From NCBI RefSeq assembly GCF_003952465.1, contig NZ_CP034448.1, positions 3,635,001 through 3,699,000 of the forward strand: DNA of 64,000 bases. The letters run 5' to 3'. Source of the DNA: Mesorhizobium sp. M1B.F.Ca.ET.045.04.1.1 (GTDB taxonomy: Bacteria; Pseudomonadota; Alphaproteobacteria; Rhizobiales; Rhizobiaceae). Below, one piece after another: positions 41,939 to 50,688 of the stretch. Within the stretch, counting starts at the first letter, position 1; every line of letters starts with the position of its first letter. The notes under the pieces were generated by a model. That model saw only the letters and a list, made by a program, of their open reading frames with translations, had not been told where the DNA came from and did not search any database. Made by a program: the position numbers and the translations under genes.

Positions 41939-43549
41939 TTAGGCTTCGAGCCAGAGGTATTCCGCCATTGCGTAGCCCATCATGCCACCGAGCGGGTTCG
42001 CTTCCAAACCCTTCACTTTGCTGGAGAGGGCATCGACGTTGGAAATGTAAGCCGGGATGATGGTGCCGGCTTCCTCGGAGATCATGGTCTGCATTACGCC
42101 GTAGATCTCCTTGCGCTTGGCCTGGTCGAGCGAGCCGCGCGCTTCGACCAGCATCTTGTCGAACTTCTCGGACTTGTACTGGCTCTCGTTCCAGGGCGCG
42201 TTGGAGGCGTAGAGGAGCGAGAAAAGGATGTCCGGCGTCGGGCGCGGATTGATGTTGCCGAAATGGACCGGCGCCTTGAGCCAGTAGTTGTCCCAGTAAC
42301 CGTCGGACGGGACGCGCTGGACGTCGAGCTTCATGCCGATATCGGCGCCGGCCGCCTGGATGATCACCGCCATGTCGATCGACGAGGTTGCGGCGTCGGA
42401 CGCGACCACGGGGATGGACTGGCCGAGGACGCCCGCCTTCTGGAAGTGGAACTTCGCCTTGTCCGGGTCGAAGGCCTTCGGCTTGAGGTCGGCATTGTGG
42501 AAGATGTTCGCCGGCGAGACGGGCTGGTCGTTGCCGATTTCACCGAGGCCGCGCAATGCCGATTTGACGATCTGCTCGCGGTTGACGAGATACTTCATGC
42601 CGGCCACGAAGTCGGCCTTGCTGCCCGGATCCATGTCGAGCCGGATGTTGAGGTCGGTGTAGTTGCCCGAGGTCGTCTTCGACAGCTCGAAGCCCTGCTG
42701 GCTCGCCAGCAGCTTCATCGAGCGCGGATTGATCGAGGCCGCAAAATTGATGTCGCCGGAAATCAGGGCGTTGACGCGGGCGCTGTCGTCGGTGATGGCG
42801 ATGAACTCGAAAGAGTCGAGATAGGGCTTGCCCGACTTCCAGTAGTTCTTGTTCTTGGTGACCACCGAACGCACGCCCGGTTCGAACGTCTGCAGCACGA
42901 AGGCGCCGGTGCCGTTGCCCTTGGAGAAGTCGGTGGTGCCGTCGGCGACGATCATGAAGTGATGCAGCGCCAGGATGGTCGGCAGGTCGGCATTCGGATC
43001 GGCGAGCGTGATTTCCACGGTCGACTTGTCGACTGCCTTGAAGCCGGTCATCTGCGCGGCGATCTTGGCGACCTTGGAGCCGACCGCTTTGTCGAGATGG
43101 CGCTTCAGCGAGAAGACGACGTCGTCGGCGGTGAGATCCTTGCCGTCATGGAAGGTGACGCCCTTGCGCAGCTTCACCGTCCAGGTCTTGGCGTCCTTGC
43201 TGTCGAAGCTTTCGGCCAGCTCCATCTGCGTCTTGCCATCCTTGTCGAGGAAAGTCAGACGGTTGTAGAGCGAGCAGCAGCGGACATAGTCGGTGGAGAG
43301 CGACGCCTTTGCCGGATCGAGCGTGTCGGCCGTCGAGGACGACCAGCCGGCCGCCTTAAAATTTCCACCGGAAACTGGCGTGGCGGCGACGGCTCGAGTG
43401 GCGCGGCCAAGCACCACGCCGCCCGCGGCAACCGCGGCGCCGCCGGCCAACAGCATCTTGAGGAGCTCGCGGCGGCTGGCGCCCCGGCGGATGGCGTTTT
43501 CGACCATGGCATCGTCTGCGCTGGTCCAGTTGGTGATCTTGTCGGTCAT
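41939..43549 (-). CDS. Periplasmic substrate-binding protein of an oligopeptide-type ABC transporter (SBP_bac_5), Tat-exported
   Basis: A 536-residue protein with a twin-arginine-type leader (GASRRELLKMLLAGGAAVAAGG, near 20-42), then the SBP_bac_5 fold: ESFDSKDAKTWTVKLRKGVTFHDGKDLTADDVVFS near 115-150. Tat export is unusual but known for this family in rhizobia. It is upstream of dppB, dppC and the fused ATPase. A HAD type II gene precedes it with a 64-bp gap, in the same direction, so the operon may begin there. Confidence 0.92.
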   Translation of the reverse strand: MTDKITNWTSADDAMVENAIRRGASRRELLKMLLAGGAAVAAGGVVLGRATRAVAATPVSGGNFKAAGWSSSTADTLDPAKASLSTDYVRCCSLYNRLTFLDKDGKTQMELAESFDSKDAKTWTVKLRKGVTFHDGKDLTADDVVFSLKRHLDKAVGSKVAKIAAQMTGFKAVDKSTVEITLADPNADLPTILALHHFMIVADGTTDFSKGNGTGAFVLQTFEPGVRSVVTKNKNYWKSGKPYLDSFEFIAITDDSARVNALISGDINFAASINPRSMKLLASQQGFELSKTTSGNYTDLNIRLDMDPGSKADFVAGMKYLVNREQIVKSALRGLGEIGNDQPVSPANIFHNADLKPKAFDPDKAKFHFQKAGVLGQSIPVVASDAATSSIDMAVIIQAAGADIGMKLDVQRVPSDGYWDNYWLKAPVHFGNINPRPTPDILFSLLYASNAPWNESQYKSEKFDKMLVEARGSLDQAKRKEIYGVMQTMISEEAGTIIPAYISNVDALSSKVKGLEANPLGGMMGYAMAEYLWLEA

Positions 43550-43613
43550 GTCATTCCCCTTTCTGTCGGTTTGGTCGGTATGCTCGTCTTGCTGCGGCTT
43601 TCCGGGCTTGGGT

Positions 43614-44336
43614 TCAGGTTCGTTCCTTCAGGCTTTCCCGCACGGCGGCCGCCAAGGCAGCCATTGAGGTGAAGTGGTAGTCCGGCACGGTGAAGCGCTC
43701 GGGCTCGATCGTGCCGCCATAGCCCTTCTGGGCGTGACGGCGCTCGATCCAGCAATTGGTCAAACCAAGCGCCCGGGAGATACCGATGTCGTGATACTGG
43801 CTTTGCGCGACGTGCAGGATGTCGTCCTTGCTGTCGCCGCAGGACGCAACGAAATCGAAGACGTTCTGGAAGAACGCCGGGTCCGGTTTCTCCGTGCCGC
43901 AATCGTCGGCGGTGAAGGTGGCGAAGAAGGGCGACCCGAGCTGCTTCTCGAAATGGTCGAGCGCCCAGCGCCTGGCATTGGTCATGGCGATCAGCTTGTG
44001 GGACTTCGCAAGCTCGGCCAATGCCGCCGCGCTGTCGGGGAAGCCTTTCCAGATGCCGGCCGAATCCCGCAGGCGGACGCCGTATTTCTCGTTGGCCGGC
44101 AGGCCGAGCCGCGGTGCGATAACCATGTAGACGCGCGCGAGATCGTCGGGGAACAGGCCCGCGTCGGGCATGTAGCGGGCCTGCCGGTAGAGGGCCAGCG
44201 CTTCTTCGCCGTCGACGGCAACGCCAGCCTCGGCGGCAATCCCGGCCAGGCAGCTCGTTATGCCGCCCTCGAAGTCGATCAGCGTGCCGACCACATCGAA
44301 GGTCATGTATTTGAATTCGCTAAAGGCCCTGGCCAA
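43614..44336 (-). CDS. HAD-superfamily hydrolase, haloacid dehalogenase type II-like
   Basis: A 240-residue protein. HAD motif I is FDVVGTLIDF (nucleophile Asp near residue 14), motif II is the Thr/Asn of LIAMTNARRW, and the Lys/Asp region is CGTEKPDPAFFQN with GDSKDDILHVAQS near 165-175. Real 2-haloacid dehalogenases share this layout, but in a catabolic amine operon a phosphatase or dehalogenase-like role on another metabolite is as likely. It sits between a terminator-like hairpin and the binding-protein gene. A paralogue lies at 47239-47907. Confidence 0.83.
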   Translation of the reverse strand: MARAFSEFKYMTFDVVGTLIDFEGGITSCLAGIAAEAGVAVDGEEALALYRQARYMPDAGLFPDDLARVYMVIAPRLGLPANEKYGVRLRDSAGIWKGFPDSAAALAELAKSHKLIAMTNARRWALDHFEKQLGSPFFATFTADDCGTEKPDPAFFQNVFDFVASCGDSKDDILHVAQSQYHDIGISRALGLTNCWIERRHAQKGYGGTIEPERFTVPDYHFTSMAALAAAVRESLKERT

Positions 44337-44420
44337 GAACTAGCTCTCCTCTGCGCGCGGCTGAATTGCTTGGTGCTGAACAGAACAAAATTCCGTGCTG
44401 CTCAGGGCGTCCACCTTCTT

Positions 44421-44444
44421 CAAAAGCCCGGAAATTCGGGCTTT
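44421..44444 (-). terminator. Intrinsic terminator downstream of the aminotransferase gene
   Basis: AAAGCCCG and CGGGCTTT form an 8-bp stem around GAAATT. On the minus strand the stem runs into TTTTG. It lies ~130 bp beyond the aminotransferase stop and ~85 bp before the HAD start, so it separates two transcription units. Confidence 0.6.
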
Positions 44445-44576
44445 CTGGCCTTGTCTTTAAAAGCAGTCTGGCACTTCCCCCGCGCTGGATTCGCCGAAAA
44501 GGCGCGGGGCTGCGGCACAAAATTGCGAAATCGTCGGCCCCGGCGATATTTCGAGATGCGAAAAATTCATCGCCCT

Positions 44577-45950
44577 TCATGCAAGGGCCTTGCGGACATC
44601 GGGATCGTCCAGCGTCTGGTCAAGCGTCCGGCGCGTGCGCTCGACGATCGCATCGATGTCGCCGTCGGTGCAGCAGAGCGGCGGCGCATACCCAAGAACG
44701 CCGTGCGCAAAAGCGCGGATGATGAGGCCGTTGTCCCAGGCCCTGTCGAAGACCCGCCGCGCCGGCATCGCCGAGGCGGGAAGTGGCGTCTTCCTCTCCT
44801 TGTCGACCACCAGTTCGATCGCCGCAAGCATGCCGCGGCCGCGCACCTCGCCGACCAACGGATGGTCGCTCAGGCCCGACAGGCCCGCCATCAGGCGGGC
44901 ACCGGCTCTAACGCCGTTCTCGAGAAGGCCGTCCTCATAGAGCTTCAACACTTCGAGCGCCACGGCGGCGCTGACGGGATGGGCGGAATAGGTGTAGCCG
45001 TGGCCGACCGCCGCGCTGCCCGCGCCATCGGCGATGACGTTGTAGACATGATCGGCCATGAACACGGCGCCCATCGGCACATAGCCCGAGGTCAGCCCTT
45101 TCGCCGTCGTCATGAAATCGGGAACGATGTCCTCATCGGTGCAAGCGAACAGCGGCCCCGTGCGGCCGAAGCCGGTGATCACCTCGTCGGCGATGAAGAG
45201 GACGCCGTGTTCGCGGCAGAGCTCGCGCATGGCCTTGATCCAGCCCTTCGGCGGGACGATGACGCCGCCCGAGCCCTGGATCGGCTCGGCATAGAAGGCG
45301 GCGACCCGCTCCGGCCCGATTTCCTCGATCTTGGCCTTCAGCGCAGCGAGCGAGGCGGCGATGATCGCGTTCCCGTCCTCGCCTACGGGGTTGCGATAGG
45401 GGTAAGGCGAGGGGATCTTGTGCTGCCAATCAAGGGGAATGCCAAAACCGGCGTGAAAGGCGGGCAGGGCGGTCAGCCCCGCGCCGACCACCGACGACCC
45501 GTGATACCCCTGCTCGATCGAAATGAACTGGTCGCGCTTCGGCTCGCCCTTGGCATTCCAGTAGTAGCGGACGAAACGGATCGTGCTGTCGACCGCGTCC
45601 GACCCCCCAAGCGTGAAATAGACGTGGTTCAGGTCTCCCGGCGCGCGCTCGGCCAGTTCCGAGGCGAGCCGGATGGCCGGCTCCGAGCCGAGGTCGAAAT
45701 AGGCGGTGGCGTAGGGAAGCTCGCGCATCTGCCGGGCCGCCGCCTCGACGATGCTGTCGTGGCCATAGCCGGCATTGACGCACCACAGCCCGGCGAAACC
45801 GTCGAGGAGTTGGCGGCCGGACGCGTCGGTCACCGTCGCTCCCTTCGCCGATTTCAGCACGCGCACGCCGAGCGCCTCATGGCCGCGATACGAGGAGACC
45901 GGATGAATCAGATGGGCGCGGTCGAGTTCGATCAGGGAATTGGCGAGCAT
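44577..45950 (-). CDS. Class III (omega) aminotransferase, PLP-dependent
   Basis: A 457-residue enzyme. It has the substrate-pocket stretch DGFAGLWCVNAGYGHDSIVEAA near 48-70 and the cofactor Asp in LFIADEVITGFGRTGPLFA (near 250). The Schiff-base Lys is in TTAKGLTSGYVPMGAV (near 285). Relatives transfer the terminal amino group of putrescine, beta-alanine, taurine or similar amines to pyruvate, giving aldehydes; the two aldehyde dehydrogenases of this island could take these. It ends before a terminator and starts next to a RIME-like repeat, so it is probably monocistronic. Confidence 0.92.
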   Translation of the reverse strand: MLANSLIELDRAHLIHPVSSYRGHEALGVRVLKSAKGATVTDASGRQLLDGFAGLWCVNAGYGHDSIVEAAARQMRELPYATAYFDLGSEPAIRLASELAERAPGDLNHVYFTLGGSDAVDSTIRFVRYYWNAKGEPKRDQFISIEQGYHGSSVVGAGLTALPAFHAGFGIPLDWQHKIPSPYPYRNPVGEDGNAIIAASLAALKAKIEEIGPERVAAFYAEPIQGSGGVIVPPKGWIKAMRELCREHGVLFIADEVITGFGRTGPLFACTDEDIVPDFMTTAKGLTSGYVPMGAVFMADHVYNVIADGAGSAAVGHGYTYSAHPVSAAVALEVLKLYEDGLLENGVRAGARLMAGLSGLSDHPLVGEVRGRGMLAAIELVVDKERKTPLPASAMPARRVFDRAWDNGLIIRAFAHGVLGYAPPLCCTDGDIDAIVERTRRTLDQTLDDPDVRKALA

Positions 45951-45965
45951 TGTTTGTCCTCGTGA

Positions 45966-46082
45966 CTAGAGCATGATGCCGAAAAGTGTGAGGCGGTTTT
46001 CGGACGACATCATGCTCTATCTCTTTGATTTAGAGCCGGATTCAGACTTCGGATCGACTCGATCCGAGATCATCCGGCTCTA
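45966..46082. repeat. RIME-like intergenic element: two successive large palindromes
   Basis: Palindrome 1: TAGAGCATGATG (45967-45978) pairs perfectly with 46008-46019, with an inner 7-bp stem CCGAAAA/TTTTCGG. Palindrome 2: TAGAGCCGGAT (46031-46041) pairs with 46072-46082, with an inner TCGGATCGA/TCGATCCGA. The two-palindrome arrangement fits the rhizobial intergenic mosaic elements. The last arm contains the stop codon of the GNAT gene. A diverged relative of palindrome 1 occurs at 58675. Confidence 0.75.
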
Positions 46083-46919
46083 GCCGAGCGCCTGATTGGC
46101 GAGGGCGTAAACTTTCGGCCTGACCTGTTCTGAGTCCTTCTTCGACGGGCGGTCCATGGCCACACCGCCGCCGACATGGGCGAGGCCGATTTCGGTCAGC
46201 CAGCCGGCGATGCCGGTCCTGCTGTCGGTATCCACGCGCAGGAAGGCGCCGGGACGCGACGCGGCGAAGAAGCCGATCAAGGCCTTGGCGTCACCGGCAC
46301 TCCCCGCGATGACCGGACCGATCACCTCGCCGCGTCCGAACGGGCGGATCGCGGCATAGGCCTCGATGACCCCGTTGCGGCGGATAACGGCGAATTGGCC
46401 GCGCTCGGCCAGCGCATCGATCAAGGCTTCACGGTCGGCGCCATAGGCGTCGCGGTCCAATGCCTTGATCTCCGGCAGATCGTCGGCGCTTGCGGCTTGC
46501 ACGCCGTCAGGCGTGTGAAGCTCCGTGACCTTGCCCTGATGCTGCAGGATCGTGCCGGAAGGCACGAAGCCCAGCTTCTGATAGAGTGGCATGCCGTCGG
46601 TCGTCGCGACGAGCCGCAGCGGACGGTTCTCGGCAAGCGCGAAGGCCTGTTCCATCAGCCGCCGCCCGAGCCCCTTGCCACGCGCGTTCCTGTCGACGAT
46701 CACCATGTTGATCATGGCGCAGTCCGCGCCGTATGGCGTGACCAGGATGGTTCCGGCGACCCGGCCTCGGTCGTCGAGCGCTACCGCGCCGCTGGAGAGC
46801 TGCAGCGCCATCTGCCAGTCTTGCGGACGATGCGGCCAATTCTCCTGGCGAGAAAGCGCCACCGCGCCCTCGATATGGTCCGGCCCGAAGTCCTGGAGTT
46901 CGATCTCGCCCTGCTGCAT
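46080..46919 (-). CDS. GNAT N-acetyltransferase with tandem domain (Acetyltransf_18-type C-terminus)
   Basis: A 279-residue protein from the ATG at 46919 (MQQGEIELQDFGPDHIEGA); the upstream frame to 47042 looks non-coding. The N-terminal GNAT fold carries the acetyl-CoA loop ARGKGLGRRLMEQAFAL (near 86-102). The C-terminal ~130 residues form a second, divergent GNAT-like domain. It should acetylate an amine or amino acid with acetyl-CoA. A paralogue sits at 56033-56935, so the two bracket the catabolic island. With the M20 deacylase in the same island this hints at N-acetylated intermediates. Its stop codon lies inside the RIME-like element. Confidence 0.85.
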   Translation of the reverse strand: MQQGEIELQDFGPDHIEGAVALSRQENWPHRPQDWQMALQLSSGAVALDDRGRVAGTILVTPYGADCAMINMVIVDRNARGKGLGRRLMEQAFALAENRPLRLVATTDGMPLYQKLGFVPSGTILQHQGKVTELHTPDGVQAASADDLPEIKALDRDAYGADREALIDALAERGQFAVIRRNGVIEAYAAIRPFGRGEVIGPVIAGSAGDAKALIGFFAASRPGAFLRVDTDSRTGIAGWLTEIGLAHVGGGVAMDRPSKKDSEQVRPKVYALANQALG

Positions 46920-47238
46920 GGAGCATCCTTCCGTCTGCTTCCAAGTCTCGGGCATCGGCGCGCCGCAGATCGTCTGAAGGTCTCGGCTTCGGCGGTATCT
47001 TTCGCCGTAGCGCGGGGTGCGCACCGCATCTTGTGCTGGCACCTATCGAACTGGACAGGCTTCACGCCGTCGACCGGCGCATTCATCGACGCTCAAGATG
47101 CTACAGCGTGCCAAACCGGGCGACGGATACAGAACTTTCTGCTTTCGCGAGGCGCTTTTCGGTCAGGTGGCTCGCCGCCTGCCGGCCTATGATGAAACAC
47201 ATCCAACGCGGATGTGCTTCCACCGGAGATCGACGGAC
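46920..47238. other. Divergent intergenic region between the GNAT and HAD genes
   Basis: These 319 bp should hold both divergent promoters. Open frames cross it, but their residue composition (Arg/Pro/Ser-rich) is that of non-coding GC-rich DNA. I see no clear operator or hairpin. Confidence 0.45.
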
Positions 47239-47907
47239 ATGGCTACTTTCAGGCCCAAATACATCACCTTCGACTGCTACGGCACGTTGACCAATTTCCA
47301 GATGGCGGAAGCGGCGCGCGACCTCTATGGCAACCGGCTGGATGAGCCGCGCATGCTGGAATTCATCAAGAACTTCGCGGCCTACCGGCTCGACGAGATC
47401 CTGGGCGACTGGAAGCCCTATGCCGACGTCATCCACAACGCGCTTGAGCGCGCCTGCAAGCGCAACGCCGTCGCCTTCGGTGCCGACGACGCCAGGATGG
47501 TGTATGAGCGCGTCCCGACCTGGGGGCCGCATGCGGACGTTCCGGCGGGGCTTTCGAAGGTCGCCAAGGAAATTCCGCTGGTCATCCTCTCCAACGCCAT
47601 GAACGCGCAGATCATGTCCAATGTCGAGAAGCTCGGCGCGCCGTTCCATGCCGTCTACACGGCCGAGCAGGCTCAGGCCTACAAGCCTCGCTTCAAGGCC
47701 TTCGAGTATATGTTCGATAGGCTGGGCTGTAGGCCGGAGGATATCCTTCATTGTTCGTCTTCGTTCCGCTATGACCTGATGTCGGCGCACGATCTCGGCA
47801 TCAAGAACAAGGTCTGGGTCAACCGCGGCCACGAACCGGCCAACCCGTATTATGGCTATGTCGAGATCGCCGATATTTCCGGTCTGCCGGGCGTGGTCGG
47901 GCTTTGA
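47239..47907 (+). CDS. HAD-superfamily hydrolase, haloacid dehalogenase type II-like
   Basis: A 222-residue protein from the ATG at 47239 (GGAG upstream); the longer frame to 47017 is not coding-like. Motif I is FDCYGTLTNF (Asp near 12), motif II is LVILSNAMNAQ (Ser/Asn near 115-120), and the Lys region is AQAYKPRFKAF with ILHCSSSFRYDLMSA, where the usual Asp-containing motif III is only partly kept. Sixteen bases separate it from the PuuB-like oxidase, so the two are co-transcribed. Real dehalogenase activity is unproven; the pairing with an amine oxidase suggests a processing or detoxifying role in that pathway. Confidence 0.83.
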   Translation: MATFRPKYITFDCYGTLTNFQMAEAARDLYGNRLDEPRMLEFIKNFAAYRLDEILGDWKPYADVIHNALERACKRNAVAFGADDARMVYERVPTWGPHADVPAGLSKVAKEIPLVILSNAMNAQIMSNVEKLGAPFHAVYTAEQAQAYKPRFKAFEYMFDRLGCRPEDILHCSSSFRYDLMSAHDLGIKNKVWVNRGHEPANPYYGYVEIADISGLPGVVGL

Positions 47908-47923
47908 AACAGGCGGATTGCCG

Positions 47924-49198
47924 ATGAAATTCGTTTCCTATTGGCACGACACGGCCCCTGTCTTCTCCGGCGGGGCGCAAGGCCCGGTCGAGGGGCATTA
48001 TGACGTCGCCATCATCGGCGGCGGCTTCACCGGCCTCGCCGCCGCGCGCCAGCTGGCGAAGGCCGGCGCGAGGGTGGCGGTGCTCGAGGCGGAGCGGGTG
48101 GGTTGGGGCGCATCCGGCCGCAATGGCGGGCATCTGAACAACGGCCTCGCCCACAGCTATCTCTCGGCCAAGGCGGAGCTCGGCAAGGAGCGGGCTATCG
48201 CCCTCTACCGCGCGCTGGACGTATCCGTCGAGACCATCGAGGCGCTGGTCGCAGAGGAAGGCATCGACTGCAATTTCCGCCGCGCCGGCAAGTTGAAGCT
48301 CGCCTCCAAGCCGCAGCATTTCGAAGCGATCGCCCGCAATTTCGAGGCCGTCCATGCCGAGGTCGATCCGGACACGGCGCTGCTGTCGGCGGCCGATCTC
48401 AAGTCCGAGATCGGCTCGCCCTTCCATGGCGCGATGCTGTCGAAGAAAAGCGCCATGATGCATATGGGCCGCTATGTGGCGGGTCTCGCCACGGCCGCCG
48501 CTCGCCATGGCGCCGTCATCCACGAGAATGCGGCGGTGACCGACCGCAAGCAGGCCGGCGCCAGACATGAACTGACCACATCGCGCGGCCGGATCAGCGC
48601 CAACGATGTGCTGGTGGCGACCGGCGCCTACACGACGCCGAATTTCGGCTTTTTCCGCCGCAGGATCATCTCCGTCGGCAGCTTCATCATCGCCACGCGG
48701 CCGCTGAGCGACGCGGAGATCGCCGCGACCATGCCGGGCAACCGGACATGCGTGACCTCGATGAACATCGGCAACTACTTCCGGCTTTCGCCGGATAACC
48801 GCCTGATCTTCGGCGGTCGCGCACGCTTCTCGGCGACCTCGGACCAGCGCTCCGACGCCAAGAGCGGAGAGATATTGCGGGCAGGCCTCGCCGCGATCTT
48901 CCCGCAACTCGCCAAGGTCGAGATCGACTATTGCTGGGGCGGGCTGGTCGACATGACCAAGGACCGTTTTCCGCGAGCCGGCTACCATGACGGGGTCTGG
49001 TACGCGATGGGCTATTCCGGCCACGGCGCGCAACTTTCCACCCATCTCGGCATGATCATGGCCGATGCCATGCTCGGCCGCGAGGACCGCAATCCGATGA
49101 AGGGGCTCGAGTGGCCTGCCATTCCCGGCTATTCCGGCAAGCCCTGGTTCCTGCCGATGGTCGGCCTCTACTACAAGGCGCTCGACAGGGTGAGGTAG
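47924..49198 (+). CDS. FAD-dependent amine oxidoreductase, PuuB-like (gamma-glutamylputrescine-oxidase family)
   Basis: A 424-residue flavoprotein starting MKFVSYWHDTAPVF, the SYW leader usual for this group. The FAD fold is YDVAIIGGGFTGLAAARQLAKAG (about 26-48), and GASGRNGGHLNNG near 65-77 is a flavin-contact region. The C-terminal GYSGHGAQLSTHLG is typical. It would convert an amine, perhaps an N-acylated polyamine-like compound, to an aldehyde, feeding the aldehyde dehydrogenases on the other strand. Convergent with the 49214-50671 gene. Paralogue of the 32542-33879 enzyme. Confidence 0.9.
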   Translation: MKFVSYWHDTAPVFSGGAQGPVEGHYDVAIIGGGFTGLAAARQLAKAGARVAVLEAERVGWGASGRNGGHLNNGLAHSYLSAKAELGKERAIALYRALDVSVETIEALVAEEGIDCNFRRAGKLKLASKPQHFEAIARNFEAVHAEVDPDTALLSAADLKSEIGSPFHGAMLSKKSAMMHMGRYVAGLATAAARHGAVIHENAAVTDRKQAGARHELTTSRGRISANDVLVATGAYTTPNFGFFRRRIISVGSFIIATRPLSDAEIAATMPGNRTCVTSMNIGNYFRLSPDNRLIFGGRARFSATSDQRSDAKSGEILRAGLAAIFPQLAKVEIDYCWGGLVDMTKDRFPRAGYHDGVWYAMGYSGHGAQLSTHLGMIMADAMLGREDRNPMKGLEWPAIPGYSGKPWFLPMVGLYYKALDRVR

Positions 49199-49213
49199 GC
49201 TGTTGCCTATTCC

Positions 49214-50671
49214 CTATTGCCCTATTCCCATGTGAAAGCTCTTCATCTCGAGATATTCCTCGATGCCGGCCTGCGCGCCCTCGCGCCCGAGGCCGGATTG
49301 CTTGACGCCGCCGAAGGGAGCCACCTCCATCGAGACCGAGCCGGTGTTGAGCCCCACCATGCCGAACTCCAGCGCCTCGCCGACGCGCCAGGCGCGTTTC
49401 AGGTTCTCGGTGTAGAAGTAGGAAGCGAGCCCATAGGGCGTGCCGTTGGCGAGCGCGATCGCCTCCTCTTCCGTATCGAAACGGAAAAGCGGCGCGACCG
49501 GGCCGAAGGTTTCCTCGCCGGCGAGCTGCATTTCGTTCGTAGCGCCCGTCAGCACCAGCGGCGCGACATATTGCGGCCCCTCTGGCAAGGCTGGCCTCTT
49601 CGTGATGATCTCGGCGCCTTTGGCGAGCGCGTCCTCGACGTGGCGGTTGATCTTCTCGACCGCCGCCATATTGATCATCGGCCCGATGGCGACGCCGGCT
49701 TGAGTGCCTGGCCCGACCGTCATGGCGTTGACGCGGGCGCTGAGCTTCGCGGCGAAGGCATCATAGACCCCGGCCTGGACGAGGATGCGGTTGGCGCAGA
49801 CGCATGTCTGGCCGCCATTGCGGAATTTCGAGGCGAGCGCGCCTTCGATGGCGAGATCGAGATCGGCGTCGTCGAAGACGATGAAGGGCGCGTTGCCGCC
49901 GAGCTCGAGGCTGAGCCGCTTCACGCTGTCAGCCGCTCCGCGCATCAGCAGCGAACCGACCCGGGTCGAGCCGGTGAAGGAGATCTTGCGCACGGTCTCG
50001 TTCGCCATGATCTCGTTGCCGATCCCGGCCGGCATGCCGGTGACGATGTTGATGACGCCGGCGGGGATGCCGGCCCGTTCGGCGAGCACGCCAAGGGCCA
50101 GCGCCGAATAGGGCGTGAACTCGGAGGGCTTGATCACCACCGTGCAGCCGGCGGCCAGCGCCGGCGCGACCTTGCGGGTGATCATCGCGTTGGGAAAATT
50201 CCACGGCGTGATGATGCCGCATACGCCGACGGGCTCTTTCAGCACGATGATGCGGCGGTCGGCCGTGGGCGAGGGGATGGTATGGCCGTTGATGCGGCGT
50301 GCCTCCTCGGCGAACCATTTGACGAAGGAAGCGCCGTAGCGGATCTCGCCCCTGGCTTCGTCCAGCGGCTTGCCCTGTTCCGTGGTCAGGATCAGCGCGA
50401 GGTCGTCCAGATGCGTGAGCATCAGGCCATGCCAGGCCTCCAGAAGGGCAGCGCGTTCGGCGTGGGTTTTCTTCTTCCAATACCGATAGGCGGAAGCCGC
50501 GGCATCTATGGCCGCGCGTGTGTCGGGACCGGCCATGTCGGGCACGGTGCCGATCGACACTTGTGTCGCCGGATCGACGACATCGACCGTTTTGCCGGAA
50601 CCGGCCGCGACCCATTTGCCGCCGATCAGGCCGGCCTCGCGGAAGAGCGTTTTATCTTTCAGGTTTTTCAT
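49214..50671 (-). CDS. NAD(P)-dependent succinate-semialdehyde-dehydrogenase-like aldehyde dehydrogenase (GabD family)
   Basis: A 485-residue aldehyde dehydrogenase. It has the Asn of ITPWNFPNAMITRK (near 155), the general-base Glu in LELGGNAPFIVFDD (near 255) and the catalytic Cys in GGQTCVCANRILVQ (near 288). ERAALLEAWHGLM and the C-terminal GGVKQSGLGREG fit GabD. It probably oxidises a four- or five-carbon semialdehyde released by the aminotransferase or amine oxidase to the dicarboxylate. Last of six parallel genes (54672 to 49214), 17 bp behind the tartrate dehydrogenase gene. Confidence 0.92.
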   Translation of the reverse strand: MKNLKDKTLFREAGLIGGKWVAAGSGKTVDVVDPATQVSIGTVPDMAGPDTRAAIDAAASAYRYWKKKTHAERAALLEAWHGLMLTHLDDLALILTTEQGKPLDEARGEIRYGASFVKWFAEEARRINGHTIPSPTADRRIIVLKEPVGVCGIITPWNFPNAMITRKVAPALAAGCTVVIKPSEFTPYSALALGVLAERAGIPAGVINIVTGMPAGIGNEIMANETVRKISFTGSTRVGSLLMRGAADSVKRLSLELGGNAPFIVFDDADLDLAIEGALASKFRNGGQTCVCANRILVQAGVYDAFAAKLSARVNAMTVGPGTQAGVAIGPMINMAAVEKINRHVEDALAKGAEIITKRPALPEGPQYVAPLVLTGATNEMQLAGEETFGPVAPLFRFDTEEEAIALANGTPYGLASYFYTENLKRAWRVGEALEFGMVGLNTGSVSMEVAPFGGVKQSGLGREGAQAGIEEYLEMKSFHMGIGQ

Positions 50672-50688
50672 AGAAAACGACCTTGCAA

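Noticed and set aside
46981..47238. N-terminal extension of the 47.2-kb HAD protein
   Set aside because: The extension is Arg/Ser/His-rich and unlike the family. The ATG at 47239 has a ribosome site and gives the normal HAD start.
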